Assembly: GCA_011523655.1 (NCBI GenBank)
Contig: WTGH01000033.1
Coordinates: 26,608-90,607, forward strand
Length of the DNA: 64,000 nucleotides
Source: Rhodospirillaceae bacterium
GTDB taxonomy: Bacteria; Pseudomonadota; Alphaproteobacteria; Bin65
Direction: 5' to 3'
The number at the start of each line of letters is the position of its first letter. The stretch's first letter is position 1. Both the position numbers and the translations under genes were made by a program. The notes beneath the pieces are model-generated. The model was not told the DNA's origin. It saw only the letters and a list, made by a program, of their open reading frames with translations, and made no database searches. Below are positions 20,174 through 27,755 of the stretch, piece by piece.

Positions 20174-20879
20174 GATCACGGATATCGTCACCTCCTACGG
20201 CAAGATCGAGGCGCTGAAAGGGGTCTCCCTTTCCGTTGCGCCCGGCAAGATCACCTGCCTGCTCGGCCCGAACGGCGCCGGCAAGACCACGACGATGATG
20301 ACCGTCTCCGGCCTGCTGAAGCCGCGCCGCGGAAACATCACGTTCGAAGAGCGGAACATCACCGGGCGCGATCCCGGCCATATCGTGCAGAGCGGTATCG
20401 CGCTGGTCCCGGAAAACCGGCTGGTCTTCCCGGACATGACCGTTCACGACAATCTGCGCACCGGCGCCTACAGCCGTTCGGACAACGAGATCGAAGACGA
20501 TATCGAGCACATGTTCGAACGGTTCCCGCGCTTGCACGAGCGCCAGTTGCAGCATGCCGGGACGCTATCGGGCGGCGAACAGCAGATGCTGGCGGTCGCC
20601 CGCGCCCTGATGGCCCGGCCCAAGCTGCTGCTGATGGACGAGCCGTCGCTCGGCCTAGCGCCGCTGATCGTCGAGGAGATTTTCCGGATCATCCGCGATC
20701 TCAACGCCGAAGGTGTGTCGATCTTCCTCGTCGAGCAGAATGTCCACCAGGCGCTCAAGGTGGCCCACCATTTCTACCTGCTGGAACAGGGCCGCGTGAC
20801 CTTCGGCGGATCGCCCGGCGACCTCGAGGAAGACGAGGTGATCCAGCGGGCCTATCTGGGGTCGGCCGAACAGACATAG
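20166..20879 (+). CDS. livF: LIV-type ABC transporter ATP-binding protein LivF (set 1)
   Basis: Second ATPase subunit, 237 residues. Walker A GPNGAGKTT, signature LSGGEQQMLAVARALM, Walker B LLLMDEPSLGLAPL and switch region FLVEQNVHQAL are all intact. The GIALVPENRLVFPDMTVHDNL block is the LivF equivalent of VPEGR. It closes set 1; the second permease set begins only 65 bases later with no terminator-like hairpin between. Confidence 0.92.
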   Translation: MLEITDIVTSYGKIEALKGVSLSVAPGKITCLLGPNGAGKTTTMMTVSGLLKPRRGNITFEERNITGRDPGHIVQSGIALVPENRLVFPDMTVHDNLRTGAYSRSDNEIEDDIEHMFERFPRLHERQLQHAGTLSGGEQQMLAVARALMARPKLLLMDEPSLGLAPLIVEEIFRIIRDLNAEGVSIFLVEQNVHQALKVAHHFYLLEQGRVTFGGSPGDLEEDEVIQRAYLGSAEQT

Positions 20880-20902
20880 CGCGGGCGCAGCCCCCGGGGG
20901 AT

Positions 20903-20944
20903 GGGGAGAAGCCGGCGGGGAGAAACCGGCGGGGGAGAAACCGG
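20903..20944. repeat. triplicated ribosome-binding-site segment
   Basis: Three near-identical 14-15 bp copies of GGGGAGAAACCGGC lie in tandem between livF (set 1) and livH (set 2). Each copy contains a GGGGAG Shine-Dalgarno-like core; the last one is spaced about 7 bases before the probable ATT start of livH. Confidence 0.75.
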
Positions 20945-21844
20945 ATTCTCGATTTCATCCAGAACACCCTCGACGGCATTACCGTAGGTTCGGGTTACGC
21001 CCTGCTTGCCATCGGCTTCACGCTGATTTTCGGCGTCCTGCGCCGCCTCAACCTGTCCTACGGCCCGTCGATCATGGTCGGCGTGTTCTTCGGGACCTTC
21101 CTGTTCCTCCAGTTCCAGGCCGGCTGGTACGCCGTGCTGGTGGCGACCGTCCTGGGCGCGGTGATCGCCGGCGCCTATGTCGAACGCCTGTGTTTCTGGG
21201 CGATCAAGAAAGGCGCGGCGGTGGCCTCGATGGTTTCGAGCTTCGCCGTCTGGATGCAGCTCGAAGAAGCCGTCACCATCGCCTTTCCCGACCGCACCTA
21301 CGAATTTCCCGCGCTGGGCGATTTCGAGCTCATCGAACTGGGGGAGCTTTCGGTCCGCCAGGAGCACCTGATCATGCTGGGCATCGCGGCGCTCCTCGTC
21401 TTCGCGCTGCATCAGCTGCTCTTCCGCACGCGCTTCGGCCTGGCGGTGCGGGCGGTCTCCGAGGATCCCGACGCCGCGCTCTTCATGGGCGTCAACACCG
21501 GGCGGGTGATCTTTCTCGCCTTCATTCTGGCGTCTGCCATCGGCGGCATCGCCGGCTATTTCATCATGGCGACCGAAGAGGTCATCACGCCGAAATTCGG
21601 CCTGCAGGCGACCTTCAAGGGGCTGATCGCCATGATGCTGGGCGGCATGGGATCGGTGCCGGGCGCAATCGCCGGCGGGCTTCTGCTCGGCGTCGTCGAG
21701 AAACAGGCGGAGTGGTATGCCGGCGCGGTCTGGCGCGACATCGCCGCCTTCCTGCTGCTGTTCGTGTTCCTGATCTTCCGGCCGGGCGGCCTGCTCGCGC
21801 AAGGGGCGGCGGCCCGCGACCTGGCCGCGCTCAGGCGGGTCTAG
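20945..21844 (+). CDS. livH: LIV-type ABC transporter permease LivH (set 2), probable ATT start
   Basis: Permease of 299 residues if translation begins at ATT 20945. The protein then begins (M)LDFIQNTLDGITVGSGYALLAIGFTLIFGVLRRLNLSYG, a normal LivH N-terminus. Between the livF stop and this point I find no in-frame ATG, GTG or TTG. The first internal ATG (21074) would delete the first membrane helix and the FTLIFG motif, so ATT is the best start. The Shine-Dalgarno-like GGGAG sits 7 bases before it. Other family blocks: FKGLIAMMLGGMGSVPGAIAGGLLLGVVE. About eight membrane segments. Confidence 0.85.
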   Translation: MLDFIQNTLDGITVGSGYALLAIGFTLIFGVLRRLNLSYGPSIMVGVFFGTFLFLQFQAGWYAVLVATVLGAVIAGAYVERLCFWAIKKGAAVASMVSSFAVWMQLEEAVTIAFPDRTYEFPALGDFELIELGELSVRQEHLIMLGIAALLVFALHQLLFRTRFGLAVRAVSEDPDAALFMGVNTGRVIFLAFILASAIGGIAGYFIMATEEVITPKFGLQATFKGLIAMMLGGMGSVPGAIAGGLLLGVVEKQAEWYAGAVWRDIAAFLLLFVFLIFRPGGLLAQGAAARDLAALRRV

Positions 21845-21881
21845 AGGCGGCGGGCGAGGGCGAGGGGCGCGGGGCCGGATC

Positions 21882-22805
21882 ATGGACGACCATGTCATCA
21901 CGGTGCTGAACAATATCGGCGGTTTTTCGTTCATCGCGCTGTCCGCCTATCTGCTTCTGCTTAGCGGCGAGATTTCCTTCGGCCAGCAGGCCTTCTACGG
22001 CATCGGCGCCTATGCCTCCGGGATCATGACGGCCATGTTCGGCATGAGCTTCTGGCTTGCCCTGCCGCTCGCCATGATCGTCTCGGGGCTGGCGGCGGCC
22101 CTCGTCGGCGGCCTGACGCTGCGCCTGCGCGGCCTCTATTTCGCCATCGCAACCCTCGCATTTGCGGAAACGATCCGCCTGATCCTGGTCGCGACCACCT
22201 GGCAGGTCGAGGTCGACGGCGAACCGGTCGGCCCGAACGGCTCGGAAGGGCTCGGCAGCATCCGCTGGGGCTTCGATAACGAATACGAGCCGGTCGACTT
22301 CCTGTGGATGATCTACGGCTCGCTGGGCATCGTGCTGCTTCTCTTCTTCCTGATGGAGCGCAGCCGCCTCGGCTCGATCGTCCGGACCATCGGGGCGGAC
22401 CGGCTGCTGGCCGAAACCCAGGGCATCAACGTGACCCGGTACAAGATCCTTGTGGCGGGGCTTGCCGGCGCCATTGCAGCGATCGGCGGCGCCTTCTACG
22501 CCCATATCCAGACGACCGTTTATCCCGAGAATTTCGATGTCATGCTCGGCGTTCACAGCCTCGCCTACGGGCTGATCGGCGGCCTCGGCACGGCGGTCGG
22601 ACCGATCCTCGGCGTGCTGCTCGACGTCGGGTTTCTCGAAGCCGTCGAATGGGTCCAGGGCTACCGGATGATCGTGTTCGGCGGGCTCGTGGCCGTCCTT
22701 CTGATCTTCATGCCGCGCGGGATCCTCGACGAGCGCCGCGTGCACCGGCTGCGGACGATGCTGCGCGGATGGCGGGCCGAAACCCATGGCGCTGCTGGAA
22801 ATTAG
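21882..22805 (+). CDS. livM: LIV-type ABC transporter permease LivM (set 2)
   Basis: Permease of 307 residues. LivM blocks: LSAYLLLLSGEISFGQQAFYGIGAYASGIM near the N-terminus, LRLRGLYFAIATLAFAETIRLI, and SLAYGLIGGLGTAVGPILGVLLDVGF. The 20 C-terminal residues overlap the start of livG. It begins 37 bases after the LivH stop. Roughly nine hydrophobic segments. The EVDGEPVGPNGSEGL loop is the usual periplasmic LivM loop. Confidence 0.9.
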   Translation: MDDHVITVLNNIGGFSFIALSAYLLLLSGEISFGQQAFYGIGAYASGIMTAMFGMSFWLALPLAMIVSGLAAALVGGLTLRLRGLYFAIATLAFAETIRLILVATTWQVEVDGEPVGPNGSEGLGSIRWGFDNEYEPVDFLWMIYGSLGIVLLLFFLMERSRLGSIVRTIGADRLLAETQGINVTRYKILVAGLAGAIAAIGGAFYAHIQTTVYPENFDVMLGVHSLAYGLIGGLGTAVGPILGVLLDVGFLEAVEWVQGYRMIVFGGLVAVLLIFMPRGILDERRVHRLRTMLRGWRAETHGAAGN

Positions 22806-23547
22806 CGGGATCGGCCGGCGGTTCGGCGCGGTCGAGGCGCTCAACGCGATCGACCTCAGTGTCGAGGAAGGCGAGGTCTTCGGGCTGATCGGGCCGAACG
22901 GCTCCGGCAAGACCACCCTGTTCAACGTGCTGACCGGAGTCTATCCGCCGAGCGCGGGGGAAATCCGCCTGGACGGCGCGCCGATCGGCGGTGTCCGGCC
23001 CGAGCGCATCGCCGGAATGGGCCTCGCCCGCACCTTTCAGAATTTGCGCCTGGTCCCGCATATGAGCGCCTTCGACAATGTCTGGCTGGCCCAGCACCGG
23101 CGCCCCGGCATGGGGATGCGCGATATCCTCGCCGTCGGCGGACGCAAGGAGCGCGCGCGCCGCGACGAGGTCGAGGCGCTGCTGGAACAGACCGGCCTGG
23201 CCGCCCGGCGCGATACCTTCGCCGGCGACCTGCCCCTGCCCGACCAGCGCCGGCTGGAGATTGCCCGGGCCCTGGTCCGCCAGCCGCGGCTGCTGTTGCT
23301 CGACGAACCGGCCGGCGGCATGACGCCGCTGGAAACCCGCGAGATGGCCGACCTGATCCGCACGGTGGCGGCGCCGGGACGGACGCTGATCGTGATCGAG
23401 CACAAGATGGACCTGATCGCCGAAATCTGCGACCGGCTGTGCGTGCTCGACTTCGGCCGCAAGATCGCCGAGGGCCCGCCCGGCCGCGTGCTCAGCGATC
23501 CGAAAGTCCTCGACGTCTATCTCGGCCGCGAGGACGGCGATGATTGA
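22786..23547 (+). CDS. livG: LIV-type ABC transporter ATP-binding protein LivG (set 2)
   Basis: ATPase of 253 residues. Walker A GPNGSGKTT, LARTFQNLRLVPHMSAFDNVWLAQ, degenerate signature LPLPDQRRLEIARALV, Walker B LLLLDEPAGGMTPL and switch region VIEHKMDLIAEICDRL. The signature is further from consensus than in set 1 but still within LivG variation. It overlaps LivM by 20 bases and LivF by 8. Confidence 0.91.
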   Translation: MALLEISGIGRRFGAVEALNAIDLSVEEGEVFGLIGPNGSGKTTLFNVLTGVYPPSAGEIRLDGAPIGGVRPERIAGMGLARTFQNLRLVPHMSAFDNVWLAQHRRPGMGMRDILAVGGRKERARRDEVEALLEQTGLAARRDTFAGDLPLPDQRRLEIARALVRQPRLLLLDEPAGGMTPLETREMADLIRTVAAPGRTLIVIEHKMDLIAEICDRLCVLDFGRKIAEGPPGRVLSDPKVLDVYLGREDGDD

Positions 23548-24259
23548 GGTCCGCAGCCTCGCCGTCAGCTATGGCAACATCCGGGCGGTGCAGGGCATCG
23601 ATCTGGATGTCGCCGCCGGCGAGATCGTCGCCCTGATCGGCGCCAACGGAGCCGGCAAGAGTTCGACCCTGCGGGCGGTCTCGGGCATCGAGAAGCCGGC
23701 CGGGGGCACGATCCGTTTCGAAGGCCGGGACATCGCCGGCCGCCCGCCGCACGAGATCATCGCCGCCGGGATCACCCAGGTGCCGGAAGGCCGCCAGATT
23801 TTCGGCCGGCTAAGCGTGCGCGAAAATCTCCGCCTCGGCGCCTATCTGCGCTCCGCCGACGAGATCGACGATGCCGTCGCCGGAGTCGTCACGCTCTTCC
23901 CGATCCTGCGGGACCGGCTGGACGCGCCCGGCTCGGAACTTTCCGGGGGTCAGGCGCAGATGCTGGCGCTGGCCCGCGGCGTGATCGCCCGCCCGCGCCT
24001 GTTGATGCTGGACGAGCCGACGCTCGGCCTGGCGCCCAAGACGGCGGGCGAAATCTTCGCGATCATTCGCCGGCTGCGCGCCGACGGCCTGACGATTATG
24101 CTGGTCGAACAGAATCTGCGCCAGGCCCTGAAAATCGCGGACCGCGCCTATGTGCTGGAGAGCGGCCGGATCGTCCTGCAGGGCACGGCCGCCGAACTGG
24201 CCGCCGACCGCCGTCTTCACGACGCCTATCTCGGCGTCAGCAGGGAGGATTTATCATGA
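23540..24259 (+). CDS. livF: LIV-type ABC transporter ATP-binding protein LivF (set 2)
   Basis: ATPase of 239 residues with Walker A GANGAGKSS, TQVPEGRQIFGRLSVRENLRLGAY, signature LSGGQAQMLALARGVI, Walker B LLMLDEPTLGLAPK and LVEQNLRQALKIADRAYVLE. Its stop overlaps the start of the following small exported protein as ATGA, tying that protein to the transporter. Confidence 0.92.
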   Translation: MIEVRSLAVSYGNIRAVQGIDLDVAAGEIVALIGANGAGKSSTLRAVSGIEKPAGGTIRFEGRDIAGRPPHEIIAAGITQVPEGRQIFGRLSVRENLRLGAYLRSADEIDDAVAGVVTLFPILRDRLDAPGSELSGGQAQMLALARGVIARPRLLMLDEPTLGLAPKTAGEIFAIIRRLRADGLTIMLVEQNLRQALKIADRAYVLESGRIVLQGTAAELAADRRLHDAYLGVSREDLS

Positions 24260-24624
24260 GATTCGTTCTTGCCGGTTTGGCCGCCGCCGCCCTTATGACC
24301 GGCCCGGCTCTTGCGAAGGAGCGGGCCGCGGTGAAGGTCGAGTGCACGGAAACGGAGACCGGCCTGGTCTACGATTGCATGCTGCATCTCAGCGGCAGGA
24401 AAAGCGGGAAACCTGTCGACGGCGCGAAGGTGGCCGTGAAACCCGACATGCCGACGATGCCCGGCGCCCACAATATCCGCGCGTCGATCGCAACCCCGGC
24501 CGGCACGCCCGGCGCCTACGGCTTCCGGATGAAGCTCGACATGTACGGCATCTGGGCCCTGAAGGTGACCGTCACCGGCCCGCTGCGGGACATCGTCGTG
24601 CAGAAGATCGAGTTCCGGAAATAG
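24256..24624 (+). CDS. YtkA/FixH-like exported protein
   Basis: A 122-residue protein with an N-terminal signal sequence (MRFVLAGLAAAALMTGPALA, cleavage before Lys). The mature part is a single immunoglobulin-like beta domain of the YtkA/FixH type: KPDMPTMPGAHNIRASIATPAGTPGAYGFRMKLDMYGIWALKVTV. In that family the DMPTMPGAH region and the following Met/His are often metal-related, so copper handling is possible but unproven. It is translationally coupled to livF of set 2, where a periplasmic binding protein would be expected. Confidence 0.72.
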   Translation: MRFVLAGLAAAALMTGPALAKERAAVKVECTETETGLVYDCMLHLSGRKSGKPVDGAKVAVKPDMPTMPGAHNIRASIATPAGTPGAYGFRMKLDMYGIWALKVTVTGPLRDIVVQKIEFRK

Positions 24625-24658
24625 CCGCCGGCCCAAAACCGCCGGGCGCTGCCGCGGC

Positions 24659-24904
24659 TCAACCGGAATAGAATTTGCGCTGTAATTCTGCGCTATCGAC
24701 GAACCGGGAAGCCTGCCGGTAGATCGCCCGGATCGTGCCGACCGACAATTCGGCGTGGACCGGAACCGTCAACACCTGCCGTCCCTCCGATGCCGTCACC
24801 CGCACCAGCTTGGCGTGGCTGCCGCGGATCGAAACGACCTCGAAGCCGACACCCCGGAGGATGCTCAGCACCTCCCGCGAGGTCAGCCGTTTCAGGCGCG
24901 CCAT
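24659..24904 (-). CDS. hicA: HicA-family toxin (mRNA interferase)
   Basis: An 81-residue double-stranded-RNA-binding-fold toxin. The catalytic histidine lies in VSIRGSHAKLVR, and the later VPVHAELSVGTIRAIYRQA is the second family motif. The start overlaps the upstream antitoxin gene by 13 bases, giving antitoxin-first order. Predicted to cleave mRNA when free of HicB. Confidence 0.9.
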   Translation of the reverse strand: MARLKRLTSREVLSILRGVGFEVVSIRGSHAKLVRVTASEGRQVLTVPVHAELSVGTIRAIYRQASRFVDSAELQRKFYSG

Positions 24905-25488
24905 TCGGGGGCGACGGCGGAGGTTTCGTAACTGACCGCGAGACGCGGCGCCGGGGAGAGGCCGGTCCGCGAAAGTTCTTCGTCGTCGAGATGGAGCGCC
25001 AGCGCGCTTCGCAGGTTCGCCAGCGTCTCATCCAGCGTCCGGCCCTGTGTTACGACCGCCACTTCGAGGCATTCGGCGACGAACCATCCCTCGCTCTCTG
25101 TGACGACGGCATGGATCGCCGACTTTCCTTCGCCTTGCGCCGAATCGCGCGCTGTGAGCGGATAGCCGGTTCGGTCGTTGGCTACAGCCTGTTCGTACGT
25201 TACCGGGTCGCTGGGCACGCCTCCGCGATACGCCGGCAGGATCTCGTAAACGCCCCTGCACACCCGGCGGAAATAGGGCCAGCGGTGCGCATGATTCTCC
25301 GGCGCGTTCTCGCAACACCGGCTCGCGACATGCGTGCGGACCGAGCGTTCGTTCAGGTGGGAAAGAGCGCGAACGACATCCACAAGCCTGAATGTCCAAT
25401 CCGCCGTCCCGCACAAGAGTTGCGCCGCAGCGAGAACCTCGGCATGGATCGGCGGGTTCCGGGTTCCGGGTCCGATGCGATCGGCCAT
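24892..25488 (-). CDS. HicB antitoxin fused to an N-terminal winged-helix domain
   Basis: A 198-residue protein with two parts. Residues 124-165 are a HicB partial-RNase-H domain (IHAVVTESEGWFVAECLEVAVVTQGRTLDETLANLRSAL), the part that blocks HicA. Residues 15-85 form a helical region ending in ERSVRTHVASRCCENAPENH and FRRVCRGVYEIL, which looks like a winged helix; I recall this pattern as DUF7669, from memory. The C-terminus lacks the ribbon-helix-helix or HTH seen in many HicB proteins, so DNA binding may have moved to the N-terminus. The ATG at 25488 follows GGAGG by 4 bases. Palindromes 40-65 bases upstream look like operators. Confidence 0.8.
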   Translation of the reverse strand: MADRIGPGTRNPPIHAEVLAAAQLLCGTADWTFRLVDVVRALSHLNERSVRTHVASRCCENAPENHAHRWPYFRRVCRGVYEILPAYRGGVPSDPVTYEQAVANDRTGYPLTARDSAQGEGKSAIHAVVTESEGWFVAECLEVAVVTQGRTLDETLANLRSALALHLDDEELSRTGLSPAPRLAVSYETSAVAPEWRA

Positions 25489-25526
25489 AACGCCTCCGGT
25501 CGAAAAGAAAACTGAACCCGTATTAT

Positions 25527-25553
25527 TTACAGCTTGTAACATAAATTTACAAG
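25527..25553. promoter_or_regulatory. operator-like palindromes upstream of the HicB fusion
   Basis: TTACA-GCT-TGTAA (25527-25539) overlaps a second inverted repeat, CTTGTAA-N7-TTACAAG (25533-25553). Both lie in an AT-rich patch 39-65 bases before the antitoxin ATG, as expected for an autoregulated toxin-antitoxin promoter. Confidence 0.55.
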
Positions 25554-25647
25554 TCACCGGTCGGCCCGGTCGTGCGCCGGTTTGGATTTTCAGTCCGGGC
25601 AGAGCCCAATGTCCTCGCTGACAAACCGAAGCATCACTCCCCAAAGT

Positions 25648-25752
25648 GTCACCCCGGACGGCCGCAGGCCGATCCGGGGTCCAGGGCCGCCGGCACGGCC
25701 CGAGCACGCGGCTCTGGTCCCCGGATCGTCGCTCCGCTCCGTCCGGGGTGAC
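25648..25752. repeat. REP-like palindromic element
   Basis: The outer arms GTCACCCCGGAC (25648-25659) and GTCCGGGGTGAC (25741-25752) are perfect complements. Inner arms GATCCGGGGTCC and GGTCCCCGGATC pair as well. It sits in the 477-base gap between the HicB fusion and the sulfatase; the rest of that gap (25753-25965) shows nothing I can assign. Confidence 0.75.
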
Positions 25753-25965
25753 AATAAAAGGGATGCCGGGCTACGGCGTATCGGACGATTTCAAACCGAC
25801 CGACTGCCGAACCGCAAATTCCCCCTCCGCGGCACCGGCCGGCGCGACCCCTCTCGTTTACCGGGCCGGTCGGGGACCGGCGCCATACGCGCCCTTGCCC
25901 TTCCCGGCCGAAGGTGCGATTGCCGGCCCTGCCACGTTTCCTGACGACCGACCCGAAAGGCGCCC

Positions 25966-27627
25966 ATGAGGGGAAAACGCAACGTCCTGTGGATCATGGC
26001 CGACCAGTTGCGCTTCGACTATCTGTCCTGCGCCGGGCACCCGACGCTGGACACGCCGCATCTGGACGCGCTCGCGGCGCGCGGCGTCCGCTTCGACCGC
26101 GCCTATGTCCAGTCGCCCTTCTGCGGTCCGTCGCGCGCCAGCTACTATACCGGGCGCTACTGCCGGTCCCACGGCGCGACCTGGAACGGTTTCCCGGTGC
26201 GCGTCGGCGAACCCTCGCTCGGCGACCATCTGCGCGACCTGGACGTGCGCTGCGCCCTGGTCGGCAAGACCCACATGGTTCCCGACCGGGAGGGCATGGC
26301 GCGCTTTGGCATCGATCCGGACTCGCCGGCCGGGCGCAGCATCGCCGAATGCGGCTTCGAGCCGTTCGAGCGGGACGACGGGCTGCACCCCTTCGCCTCG
26401 GTCGACAAGGCGCCGGATTACAACGAATACCTGCGCCGGCACGGCTTCGAGGCCGACAATCCGTGGGAGGAATGGGCCAATTCCGGCGAAGGGCCGGACG
26501 GCGAGATCCTCTCGGGATGGCTCCTGAAAAACTCCGGCCTGCCCGCGCGCATCCCGGCCGAGCATTCCGAAACGGCCTACATGACGAACCGCGCCATGGA
26601 GTTCATGGCGGAGGCGGAAGCCCGGGAGCCGGACCGGGGCTGGCTGCTCCATCTCAGCTTCATCAAGCCGCACTGGCCCTATATCGCGCCGGCACCCTAC
26701 CACGCCCTGTACAGCGCCGACGATATCCTGCCGGCGGTGCGCTCCAACGCCGAGCGGCAGACCGACCATGCGCTCTACCGGGCCTATCAGGATTCGCGCA
26801 TCTGCCAGACGATGGCGCGGGACGACGTCCGGCGCGCGGTCATCCCGGCCTATATGGGCCTGGTCAAGCAGATCGACGACGAACTTGGCCGCCTGTTCGC
26901 CTGGATGGCGGAAAAGGGCCTGACGGAGAACACGATGATCGTGTTCTGCTCCGATCACGGCGACTATCTGGGCGACCACTGGATGGGCGAAAAGGACCTG
27001 TTCCACGAGCCGTCGATCCGCACGCCGCTCATTCTCTACGATCCCCGCCCGGAGGCGGACGCAACCCGGGGCAGCGCCAGCAGCGCCCTCGTCGAAGGGA
27101 TCGACCTGGTCCCGACCTTCCTCGAGTTTTTCGGCGGCCCGGAGCTGCCGCACCTTCTCGAAGGCCGCTCGCTTTCGCCGCTGCTGTACGGCGCGGATTC
27201 CGGCTGGCGGCAATACGCTTTCGCCGAATACGACTACGCCACCCGCCCTGCCCGGGTCGCGCTGGGCGAACATGCGAACGACTCCCGGCTCGTCATGGTG
27301 TGCGACGCGCGCTGGAAATTCGTCTGGTGCAAGGCGCACCGGCCGATCCTGTTCGACCTGGAAAACGATCCGAAGGAGCTGATCGACCTGGGCGACGACC
27401 CGGACCATACCGAGGTCCGCGCCCGCATGACCGACGCGCTTCTGGAATGGGCGACCCGCTTCCACGCACGCACCACGAAGACCCATGCCGAACTCGACCG
27501 GATCGCCGGCGGCGAACCGCGCAACATCCTGATCGGCATCTGGGACGAAGCCGACTACGAAGCCGCGTTCGGCCACCGGTTCGACGAGCGTCCGGGCTTC
27601 CGGAAAGCGCCGGCGATAGAGCCCTAG
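25966..27627 (+). CDS. sulfatase / phosphonate monoester hydrolase family enzyme
   Basis: A 553-residue alkaline-phosphatase-superfamily hydrolase. The sulfatase motif C53-G-P-S-R57 is present; the cysteine would be converted to formylglycine by a maturase elsewhere. Metal-site elements are D13 (IMADQLR) and SDHGDYLGDHWMGEKDLFHEPSIRTPL. The KPHWPY block supplies Lys and His at the active site. No signal peptide, so cytoplasmic. Length and cytoplasmic location resemble rhizobial phosphonate monoester hydrolases (phosphodiesterases with sulfatase side activity). It could be a choline- or aryl-sulfatase instead. It precedes the third LIV transporter by 128 bases on the same strand. Confidence 0.83.
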   Translation: MRGKRNVLWIMADQLRFDYLSCAGHPTLDTPHLDALAARGVRFDRAYVQSPFCGPSRASYYTGRYCRSHGATWNGFPVRVGEPSLGDHLRDLDVRCALVGKTHMVPDREGMARFGIDPDSPAGRSIAECGFEPFERDDGLHPFASVDKAPDYNEYLRRHGFEADNPWEEWANSGEGPDGEILSGWLLKNSGLPARIPAEHSETAYMTNRAMEFMAEAEAREPDRGWLLHLSFIKPHWPYIAPAPYHALYSADDILPAVRSNAERQTDHALYRAYQDSRICQTMARDDVRRAVIPAYMGLVKQIDDELGRLFAWMAEKGLTENTMIVFCSDHGDYLGDHWMGEKDLFHEPSIRTPLILYDPRPEADATRGSASSALVEGIDLVPTFLEFFGGPELPHLLEGRSLSPLLYGADSGWRQYAFAEYDYATRPARVALGEHANDSRLVMVCDARWKFVWCKAHRPILFDLENDPKELIDLGDDPDHTEVRARMTDALLEWATRFHARTTKTHAELDRIAGGEPRNILIGIWDEADYEAAFGHRFDERPGFRKAPAIEP

Positions 27628-27755
27628 TCACAATCTCGTCGGCCGCTCCGGCGAAGCCGAAACTGCCCTAGACAGTGCCGGTGGCCTCGGCTTAAGTGCG
27701 CGCGCTGCACCGGCGGGCCCGACAACGCTGCGGCAGCCGTAAAGGGAGGCGCTCG

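Noticed and set aside
25858..27576. A 572-codon minus-strand frame opposite the sulfatase
   Set aside because: No recognisable domain, overlaps the REP gap and the sulfatase entirely.
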